Notes under the pieces: generated by a model
The model's database searches: none
What the model was told of the DNA's origin: nothing
Seen by the model: the letters and a program-made list of their open reading frames with translations, nothing else
Shown here: positions 22,668-28,353 of the stretch, one piece after another
Numbering within the stretch: position 1 is the first letter of the stretch
Layout: every line of letters starts with the position of its first letter
Assembly (NCBI GenBank): GCA_041635475.1
Contig: JBFKVA010000024.1
Coordinates: 1 to 28,353 of the forward strand
Origin: GCA-020352575 sp041635475
Lineage (GTDB): Bacteria > Actinomycetota > Acidimicrobiia > Spongiisociales > JAENVV01
Reading direction: 5' to 3'
Length of the DNA: 28,353 nt
Position numbers and translations under genes: made by a program

Positions 22668-23348
22668 CTACCCGACGGCGTCGGGGGCTTCGGGGACGAT
22701 CGTGGTCACCAGCTCCCCTCTCACGACGATTCGCTGCCGGGCCGACCCGACGGGGTGACAGGCGAACAGCGTCACCGTGTGACGCTGATCCTGGTCGGCG
22801 ATCCAGGTGTCGGTGGGGAGGACGAAGATGGTCTCGACCACCTCGTAGACGTGCTTCGCACCGTCGACCCGGAACACGATCTCATCCCCCGGGACGAGAG
22901 CGTCGAGGTGCCGGAACGGCGCTCCCCAGGTTGTTCGATGCCCGGCGATGACCATGTTCCCGACCGCCCCGGGCATGGCGGTCCCCGGCCACTGCGACGG
23001 GCCCCGGTTGATGGCGGTCAGCGTCATGCCCTGTTGGAGGTCCCATTGCAGGTCGATCGCCGGGATCTCGATGGAGCCGAGCACGACCTGTTCGGTCTCG
23101 GCGAACGGATTGTCCGGGAGGGGGTCCGGGACCGGGAGCGGGGGCAGGCTCGTCGTGGTGACGGCATCGGGCGAGGAGGGTCGCGTCGTCGTGACCCGCT
23201 CCACCACCGTCGTCGTCGTCGACGGGCCAGCGACGAGGATGGGATTGTCGTCGGCACTCGCCACTTCGACGACGTCGGCGGTCGACCCGGAGCAGGCGGC
23301 TGCCAGGAGGACAAACGCCACGATGAGCCCCTGACGACGGATCCGCAT
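22668..23348 (-). CDS. sortase (class E-like) with lipoprotein-type signal
   Basis: 226 aa transpeptidase, expected on the outer face of the membrane. The catalytic triad is visible: His137 in VIAGHRTTWGAPF, Cys197 in TLFACHP, and Arg206 in SARQRIVV, with the class E-like TLxxCHP form. The N-terminus MRIRRQGLIVAFVLLAAAC ends in a lipobox with Cys19, so membrane attachment may be by lipid rather than by the usual uncleaved helix. A Thr/Pro linker (about 43-79) follows. ATG 23348 is annotated; an in-frame ATG at 23366 adds MDDNRR. No partner carrying a C-terminal sorting signal is found in the window. Confidence 0.85.
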   Translation of the reverse strand: MRIRRQGLIVAFVLLAAACSGSTADVVEVASADDNPILVAGPSTTTTVVERVTTTRPSSPDAVTTTSLPPLPVPDPLPDNPFAETEQVVLGSIEIPAIDLQWDLQQGMTLTAINRGPSQWPGTAMPGAVGNMVIAGHRTTWGAPFRHLDALVPGDEIVFRVDGAKHVYEVVETIFVLPTDTWIADQDQRHTVTLFACHPVGSARQRIVVRGELVTTIVPEAPDAVG

Positions 23349-23426
23349 CCTCCTATTGTCGTCCATCGGGGCGAGAACTGAAGCGGCGTCAATCTGGTGC
23401 CGGGGCCGGCCCCGTATGACTGAGGC

Positions 23427-24119
23427 ATGGTGACCACGAGCAAAGAACACGGATTCATCCCGGAGATCCTCGGCGAAATCCGCGAGACCATGGGGCGAGC
23501 GGGCGTGGCCGGCGGCATCCTGCCACCCGTCGCGTTCCTGACGATCCATCCGTTGGCCGGCGTGGTCCCCGCAGTCACCGCCTCCCTCATCGTGGCAGGT
23601 GTGGTGATCGGGTTCCGGGCGGCGCGTGGCTCCTCCATTCGATTCGCGGTGTCGGGGGCGGTCGGAGCCGTCATCGCGGCTCTCTTCGCCCTCCGTCAGG
23701 GTTCCTCAGAGGCCTACTTCCTCCCCGGCATCCTGAGTGGCGCCGCCACGACGGTCGCCCTCCTGGTGTCGATCCTGGTCCGCCGCCCGCTGGTGGCGGT
23801 GACGTCGTGGATCACAAGGGGGTGGCCCGCTGCCTGGTACTGGCACGGGGCGGTCCGGCCCGCCTACAGCCTGGCGACCTGGCTGTGGGTCGGGTTCTTC
23901 GGCGGGCGCACCCTCTGGCAGTGGCAGCTCTACCGGGACGCAGATGCGGCCGGCCTCCTCGTCGCCCGGGTGCTCGGGGGGTGGCCGGCAACGGTGGCAC
24001 TCCTCGTTGTCACCTACGCCATCGGCCGCTGGAGGCTCCGGGCCCTCGCCGGTCCTTCCGTGGACGAGTTCCTGTCCCGGGCCCCCGCCCCCTGGGTCGG
24101 CCAGCAGCGCGGCTTCTGA
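23427..24119 (+). CDS. DUF3159 family integral membrane protein
   Basis: 230 aa with about six hydrophobic segments. The pattern PEILGEIRETMGRAGVAGG, then a membrane segment, ALRQGSSEAYFLPGIL, and SILVRRPLVAVTSWITRGWP resembles the actinobacterial DUF3159 family, whose function is unknown. ATG 23427 follows a TATGAC box by 6 nt, a poorer match than other leaderless promoters here. The stop overlaps the photolyase start (TGATG), so the two genes are likely translated as a pair. Confidence 0.8.
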   Translation: MVTTSKEHGFIPEILGEIRETMGRAGVAGGILPPVAFLTIHPLAGVVPAVTASLIVAGVVIGFRAARGSSIRFAVSGAVGAVIAALFALRQGSSEAYFLPGILSGAATTVALLVSILVRRPLVAVTSWITRGWPAAWYWHGAVRPAYSLATWLWVGFFGGRTLWQWQLYRDADAAGLLVARVLGGWPATVALLVVTYAIGRWRLRALAGPSVDEFLSRAPAPWVGQQRGF

Positions 24120-25450
24120 TGGCCGGCCACACTGATCCTGGCGTCGTGTGGTTCAGACGGGACCTGCGCCTCACCGACAACCCGGCATGGGCTGAGGCGA
24201 CGAGGCGCCACGAACGCGTCGTCCCCCTTTTCGTCATCGACCCGGCCCTGTTCCGGCCCGGCACCCGACGCTCGAGCCAACTCCTCCACGAACTCCGCAC
24301 CTTCGACCGATCCCTCTCCGACCACGGTGGCAGGCTGCATGTCCGCGTCGGTGACCCCCGGGTCGAGGTTCCCGCAGCCATCGAGGCCTTGGGTGCGGTA
24401 TCGATTGGGTGGAACGCCGATGTTTCGCCGTACGCCACCCGGCGGGACTCTGCCGTGCGAAGGGCGGTCGGTGTACCCACGACCACCTCATGGGGAACCC
24501 TCGTGCACCCCCCAGCTGCCATCCGGACCCGAGCCGGGGCGCCGTACCGGGTCTTCACCCCCTTCCACGCCCGCTGGTCTTCCACGCCCTGGTCGCCGCA
24601 CCCGTCGGCCCGTGAGGTGGGCATCGCCGACGATCCAGGCGCCGGCCTGCCCGAACCGACGGGGATCCCGGCAGTCGAACCCGGCGAACGGGCGGCCCTG
24701 GAGCGCCTCCACGCCTACGCCGACAGGGCCTCGACATATGACGACACCAGGGACCGCCCGGACCTGGACACCACTTCCCGGCTCTCGATCGACCTGAAGG
24801 TCGGGACCCTCGACCCCCGCCGGGCCGTTATCACGGTGGGAGGGCAGGCCCCCGGGTTCGTCCGCCAGCTTGCATGGCGGGACTTCCACGCCCACGTGCT
24901 CCACGCCAACCCGCACGCCGTCGACTCCCCTCTCGATCCCCGCTACCGGGCCATGGCGTGGCGGTCGGACGAAGCGGCCTTCGACGCGTGGCGGTCGGGA
25001 CACACCGGGTACCCCATCGTCGACGCCGGCATGCGCCAGCTCGCGGCGGAAGGGTGGATGCACGGGCGGGTGCGCATGATCACGGCGTCGTTCCTCGTGA
25101 AGGACCTCCTCATCGACTGGCGTCGTGGCGAACGGTGGTTCCGCACGATGTTGCTCGACGGCGACACTGCGCAGAACGTCGGCAACTGGCAGTGGGTGGC
25201 CGGGACCGGCCTCGATGCCGCCCCGTGGTTCCGCGTCTTCAACCCGACCCTGCAAGGGAAGCGATTCGACCCGGATGGGTCGTACGTGCGGCGGTGGGTT
25301 CCCGAGCTTCGGCGGCTCGACGCCACGCGGATCCACGAGCCGTGGACTGCGGCGGCAGGCGATAGCGATCCCTACCCGCCTCCGATCGTCGACCACGCCG
25401 CGGCCCGGGACGAGGCGATCGCCACCTACTCGGCCGCCCGGTCCGGTTGA
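24119..25450 (+). CDS. phr: deoxyribodipyrimidine photolyase (class I cryptochrome/photolyase)
   Basis: 443 aa FAD-dependent, light-driven repair enzyme for cyclobutane pyrimidine dimers. N-terminal antenna-binding domain: VVWFRRDLRLTDNPAWAEA (residues 9-27). C-terminal FAD domain: QLAWRDFHAHVL, GYPIVDAGMRQLAAEGWMHGR, and NVGNWQWVAGTGLDAAPW with FRVFNP, all signature stretches of the family. ATG 24119 overlaps the DUF3159 stop by one base; the open frame upstream is only a shadow of that gene. The 3' end overlaps the convergent DUF1295 gene by 25 bp. Confidence 0.95.
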   Translation: MAGHTDPGVVWFRRDLRLTDNPAWAEATRRHERVVPLFVIDPALFRPGTRRSSQLLHELRTFDRSLSDHGGRLHVRVGDPRVEVPAAIEALGAVSIGWNADVSPYATRRDSAVRRAVGVPTTTSWGTLVHPPAAIRTRAGAPYRVFTPFHARWSSTPWSPHPSAREVGIADDPGAGLPEPTGIPAVEPGERAALERLHAYADRASTYDDTRDRPDLDTTSRLSIDLKVGTLDPRRAVITVGGQAPGFVRQLAWRDFHAHVLHANPHAVDSPLDPRYRAMAWRSDEAAFDAWRSGHTGYPIVDAGMRQLAAEGWMHGRVRMITASFLVKDLLIDWRRGERWFRTMLLDGDTAQNVGNWQWVAGTGLDAAPWFRVFNPTLQGKRFDPDGSYVRRWVPELRRLDATRIHEPWTAAAGDSDPYPPPIVDHAAARDEAIATYSAARSG

Positions 25451-26235
25451 CCTCGGCCCCGACGGCGCGGGCCAGGGAAGAAAGCGTTCACGGACCGGAC
25501 GTACTCGGCGTATTTCGGCTTCGTCTTCGTGAGCGACCGCTCGAGGAGCGCCGCCCCCGACACCCGCATGAGCAGCACGGACATCACAAGCGGGCCGTAC
25601 ACCGCCCACCAGCCACCGGCAGCGAGGCCGATGAGGAAGAGGCCCCACCAGACGGCGAAGTCACCGAAGTAGTTCGGGTGGCGGGTCAGGCCCCACAGCC
25701 CGCGGTCCATGACCTTCCCGGCATTGGAGGGGTCCGCCTTGAACCGGGACAGTTGCCAGTCGCCGACGACCTCGAACGTCAAGCCAACCGCGAACACGAC
25801 GACCCCGAGGACGTCGAGCCACCCGAGGGGAGCCGTTCCGTTGGCCGCGGCCAACAGGGGGGCCGAGACGAGCCACGCCAGTAGGGCCTGGAACCCGAAG
25901 ACGTACGGCAGGGAGATGAGGGGAAACCGATCCTCGCCGAAACGCCTGCGCATCGCCACGTAGCGGAAGTCCTCCCCGGACCCCCAGTTGCGCCAGGTCA
26001 GGTAGATGGCGAGGCGCAGGCCCCACACCAGGACCAGCACGAGCGTCAACGTGCGCCGGGCCGACGGCGGAGCGGGGGCCAGGACCGCGTACGCGATGAC
26101 GGCGGCGACGAAGAGCAGGCCCCAGAAGCGGTCGACGAGGGAGGCATCCCGCCGGACGAGGGAACCGATCCAGACGAGAATCCCGACCGCGAGGATCACG
26201 GCGAAACCCAACAGTGACGTCGTCAGATCGAACAT
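25426..26235 (-). CDS. DUF1295 / steroid 5-alpha-reductase-like membrane protein
   Basis: 269 aa polytopic membrane protein. The signature of the DUF1295 branch is clear: SLVDRFWG near residue 32, LRLAIYLTWRNWGSGEDFRY near 74-93, and the C-terminal RGLWGLTRHPNYFGDFAVWWG, which matches the NADPH-binding region of 5-alpha reductases and isoprenylcysteine methyltransferases. Its substrate is unknown. Start ATG 26235 has TAGTGT 6 nt upstream. The C-terminal codons overlap the photolyase gene antisense. Confidence 0.87.
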   Translation of the reverse strand: MFDLTTSLLGFAVILAVGILVWIGSLVRRDASLVDRFWGLLFVAAVIAYAVLAPAPPSARRTLTLVLVLVWGLRLAIYLTWRNWGSGEDFRYVAMRRRFGEDRFPLISLPYVFGFQALLAWLVSAPLLAAANGTAPLGWLDVLGVVVFAVGLTFEVVGDWQLSRFKADPSNAGKVMDRGLWGLTRHPNYFGDFAVWWGLFLIGLAAGGWWAVYGPLVMSVLLMRVSGAALLERSLTKTKPKYAEYVRSVNAFFPGPRRRGRGQPDRAAE

Positions 26236-26241
26236 GCCCTC

Positions 26242-26247
26242 ACACTA
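26242..26247 (-). promoter_or_regulatory. putative -10 box (TAGTGT) of leaderless DUF1295 gene
   Basis: TAGTGT on the minus strand ends 6 nt before the ATG at 26235. It lies in the 45-bp gap after the LivM-like remnant. Confidence 0.55.
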
Positions 26248-26280
26248 CGTCGCTGGGCCGAGCCCGGATCGAACGGATGC

Positions 26281-26439
26281 CTAGGCCCTTGCCCGGGCGA
26301 CGAGCCTTCCGAGCGGGCTGTTCCGCCAGCCTCCCCCGAGGGTCTTCACCCGCCACGTGCCGACGATGCCGTACGGGAGATAGAGCACGAGCGCGACGTA
26401 CGCGAGGCCGATGAGGAGATCGGCCTTCGGCCCGTCGCT
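26281..26439 (-). pseudogene. remnant resembling the C-terminus of LivM (branched-chain amino acid ABC permease)
   Basis: The frame from the tsaD stop to TAG 26281-26283 encodes about 52 residues, including LLIGLAYVALVLYLPYGIVG, followed by TWRVKTLGGGWRNSPLG. This resembles the last membrane helix of LivM permeases, which ends in a LP.G(I/L).G motif. No start codon or ribosome-binding site fits, and upstream the frame passes into tsaD in a different frame. I read it as the surviving 3' end of a deleted permease gene. A small unrelated membrane peptide is possible. Confidence 0.5.
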
Positions 26440-27446
26440 CAGCCCAGGCGCATGTTGGCGTCCACGTTCGCTCCCCACGACGTGAACTCGCCCGCAGCAA
26501 GGAGCCGTGCCCCCGCCGCACCGATCATGGCCCCGTTGTCGGTGCACAGGTCCCTCGACGGGATGAAGAGCCCGACACCGCGCCGATCGGCCTCGGCGGC
26601 GAACTTCTCCCGGAGGCGACTGTTGGCCAGGACGCCCCCGCCCCCACCCACGACGGTCGTCCCGGTCGCCTCCACCGCGTTGAAGGTCTTCTCGATGAGC
26701 GAGTCGACGATCGCCTCCTGGATGGACGCAGCCACATCGGTCAGCGGCGGTAGCGTCCCCGTCGCCTTGGCCCGCTCGACCCGGGTGATCACGGCCGTCT
26801 TCAGCCCGGAGAACGAGAAATCGAGCGGGCGGTCACGCAGCGGCCTGGGCAGGTCGAGCGCCGTCGGGTCCCCGCCTTCGGAAGCCGAGTCGATGGCCGG
26901 GCCACCCGGGAAGCCGAGGCCCAGGTACCGGGCGAGCTTGTCGAACGCCTCGCCCGCCGCGTCGTCGATCGTCTCGCCCAGGATCTCGTAGTCGCCCCAG
27001 GCCCGGACGTGAACGAGCTGGCTGTGACCACCGCTGGCCAGGACGACGACCGCCGGGGGTTCGAACCCCCCGTACTCCAGGACGGGGGCGCTGAGATGGC
27101 CCTCCATGTGGTCGACCCCGATGAACGGGAGCTGACGGGCCCACGCCATGGCCTTGGCGAACGAGAACCCCACGAGGAGGGGGCCGATGAGACCCGGGCC
27201 TTGGGTGGCTGCGATCCCATCGAGATCGTCGGGGTGGACACCGGCCTCCACGAGCGACTTGTGCGTGAGGTGGCGGATCGACTCGACGTGGGCCCGGGCC
27301 GCCACCTCGGGGACCACTCCCCCGAAGCGGGCATGGAGGTCGACCTGGGAACTGATGACGTTGGAGAGCACCTCGCGGCCCCGCACGACCGCGACGGCCG
27401 TCTCATCGCACGAGGTCTCGAACGCCAGCACCGTGGGACCGCTCAT
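26439..27446 (-). CDS. tsaD: tRNA N6-threonylcarbamoyladenosine transferase subunit TsaD
   Basis: 335 aa Kae1/Qri7/TsaD ATPase-fold enzyme that transfers the threonylcarbamoyl group to A37 of ANN-decoding tRNAs, with TsaB and TsaE. Visible: N-terminal LAFETSCDETAVAVV, GGVVPEVAARAH (42-53), TQGPGLIGPLLVG (81-93), the metal ligands His113 and His117 in HMEGH, ASGGHSQL, and the C-terminal CTDNGAMIGAAG containing the third metal ligand Asp. ATG 27446 follows GGAGG and overlaps the rimI stop (ATGA). Confidence 0.97.
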   Translation of the reverse strand: MSGPTVLAFETSCDETAVAVVRGREVLSNVISSQVDLHARFGGVVPEVAARAHVESIRHLTHKSLVEAGVHPDDLDGIAATQGPGLIGPLLVGFSFAKAMAWARQLPFIGVDHMEGHLSAPVLEYGGFEPPAVVVLASGGHSQLVHVRAWGDYEILGETIDDAAGEAFDKLARYLGLGFPGGPAIDSASEGGDPTALDLPRPLRDRPLDFSFSGLKTAVITRVERAKATGTLPPLTDVAASIQEAIVDSLIEKTFNAVEATGTTVVGGGGGVLANSRLREKFAAEADRRGVGLFIPSRDLCTDNGAMIGAAGARLLAAGEFTSWGANVDANMRLG

Positions 27447-27940
27447 GCGTTCGCCTCCTCGAGGCTCGCTCGGATCTCGTCGAGGCGATCCTGGTACGCA
27501 GGCTGATCGATGTCGTTCACCCACATGATGAGGGCGTCCTCGTCGATGTAGTAGTTCTTCCTCACCCCGACCGGCGCCATGCCGAAACGCGTGTAGAGGC
27601 TCTGGGCCCGGCTGTTCGAGAACCTGACCTCGAGCGTGAGGTGCCGGGCGTTCTTGCGGAGGGCGGCCTCCACGAGCAACAGCATGATCCGGGTCCCCAG
27701 CCGCTTGCCCTGCTGGTCACCGAGCACGGCCACAGTGGTGATGTGGGCATCCTCCCCGAGGAGAAGCACCCCGCCGTATCCGATGATCTCGCCGTCGTCG
27801 TGCGCCACGAGGTACGTCCGTCCCGGCTGTCGAAGCTCGTCGCGGAAGACCTGCTCGGACCACGGTTGCGTGTAGGTGCTTCGCTCGATCTCGAGAACCC
27901 GGGGAACGTCGAGTTGGAGCATCGGGCGGAACTGGATCAC
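27443..27940 (-). CDS. rimI: ribosomal-protein-alanine N-acetyltransferase RimI
   Basis: 165 aa GNAT enzyme. The acetyl-CoA loop is DQQGKRLGTRI with ITTVAVLG before it, and LEVRFSNSRAQSLYTRFGM is the typical RimI C-terminal motif. RimI acetylates the N-terminus of ribosomal protein bS18 in E. coli; actinobacterial members act more broadly. GTG 27940 is chosen because it overlaps the tsaB stop (GTGA) and has GGGAGG upstream; GTG 27952 is an alternative. The tsaB-rimI-tsaD order is common in actinobacteria. Confidence 0.92.
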   Translation of the reverse strand: MIQFRPMLQLDVPRVLEIERSTYTQPWSEQVFRDELRQPGRTYLVAHDDGEIIGYGGVLLLGEDAHITTVAVLGDQQGKRLGTRIMLLLVEAALRKNARHLTLEVRFSNSRAQSLYTRFGMAPVGVRKNYYIDEDALIMWVNDIDQPAYQDRLDEIRASLEEANA

Positions 27941-28353
27941 ATCTCCTCCCACGGGCTGCGCATCTCGAGGACCGCCGAGGACACTGTGACGTCGGGACCG
28001 CGAAGGTAGAGGGGACGGATCTCGTCGGGGTGGGGAACCTCGTCGTGCTCGATCCGAGGTGCCCCCAGTTCGGCCACCGCCACCGCTCCCGGGTGAAGGG
28101 GCAGGCCGACACGCGCCCGGTGGAGGCCGGTGAGGAACCCGACGCCGAGGCTGGGGACGTCCCCCACGAGCAGCACGTCCTCGGACTCCGAGAAGAGCAT
28201 CGCTCGGAATGTCGCGGCGGTGACCACCTCCGGCGAAGCCTCCCGCACCACGCCGCCCGGAACCGGTCGGTACGAGGCGACCGCGAACTCGCCGCGGCGG
28301 AGATCGACGACGGCCCAGATGTGCCGCCTCCCCGTCTTGGCCCGATGGGCGAG
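27937..28353 (-). CDS. tsaB: t6A biosynthesis protein TsaB, C-terminal part (5' end outside window)
   Basis: The minus-strand frame is open to the window edge, so the N-terminus (with the ATPase-fold start) is missing. The visible start of the fragment, WAVVDLRRGEFAVASYR, matches the DARRGEVY motif of TsaB. The rest (EDVLLVGDVPSLGVG, PDEIRPLYLRGPDV) matches the C-terminal half of the family, which ends in a P.YLR-type motif. TsaB is an inactive paralogue of TsaD that dimerises with it. An in-frame GTG at 28251 is internal and not the true start. Confidence 0.88.
   Translation of the reverse strand, partial: LAHRAKTGRRHIWAVVDLRRGEFAVASYRPVPGGVVREASPEVVTAATFRAMLFSESEDVLLVGDVPSLGVGFLTGLHRARVGLPLHPGAVAVAELGAPRIEHDEVPHPDEIRPLYLRGPDVTVSSAVLEMRSPWEEM

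Noticed and set aside
26281..26547. Complete 88-codon gene downstream of tsaD
   Set aside because: Its first 36 codons overlap tsaD in another frame with shadow composition. Only the last 52 codons look protein-like.

Overview
The window is high-GC bacterial chromosome, densely packed on both strands, and reads like an actinobacterium. The best guess is an Acidimicrobiia-like lineage. The reasons are a mycobacterial/actinobacterial style Tad (Flp pilus) locus, a class E type sortase, DUF3159 and DUF1295 membrane proteins, CIRCE-controlled groES-groEL, and many genes that begin only 6-7 nt after a TANNNT -10 box (apparent leaderless transcripts). The taxonomic call is an inference. I saw no rRNA, tRNA, CRISPR, IS element or prophage gene.

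Layout. 1-3770 (+): a tad/flp pilus operon: C-terminal part of a CpaE/Ssd-like ATPase, CpaF/TadA ATPase, TadB and TadC platform proteins, a 62-aa Flp-type pilin, a TadE pseudopilin and a second TadE-like protein. 3796-6319 (+): two MFS transporters. 6312-10182 (+): leuC, leuD and cimA. LeuCD can serve both leucine synthesis and the citramalate route to isoleucine that CimA starts. Between leuD and cimA lie two perfect 61-bp tandem repeats and what looks like a transcription attenuator: a short leader peptide ending Ile-Thr-Ile-Ile-Gly, followed by a GC-rich hairpin with a short U run.

10187-14881: two short-chain dehydrogenases (-) interleaved with a PAS-GGDEF-EAL protein (+), whose cyclase half is degenerate and phosphodiesterase half intact, and with an aromatic-amino-acid-decarboxylase-like PLP enzyme (+). 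14883-18808 (-): a lipoprotein of unknown function, an 894-aa signal-peptide-plus-membrane-helix protein of unknown function, and a CoA-pyrophosphatase-type NUDIX hydrolase. 18900-19933: a RimJ/RimL-type acetyltransferase (+) and an Lrp/AsnC regulator (-). 20087-20439 (+): a compact unit with a -10-like box, two tiny ORFs and a strong hairpin.

20562-23348 (-): groEL, groES, their CIRCE operator and promoter, and a sortase that appears to be anchored as a lipoprotein. 23427-25450 (+): DUF3159 membrane protein and a class I photolyase. 25426-26235 (-): DUF1295 protein. 26281-28353 (-): a remnant resembling the C-terminus of a LivM permease, then tsaD, rimI and the C-terminal part of tsaB, i.e. 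the t6A tRNA-modification operon.

The most interesting items are the putative isoleucine attenuator of cimA, the repeat pair beside it, the lipobox sortase, the large unknown membrane-anchored protein, and the two-small-ORF unit.
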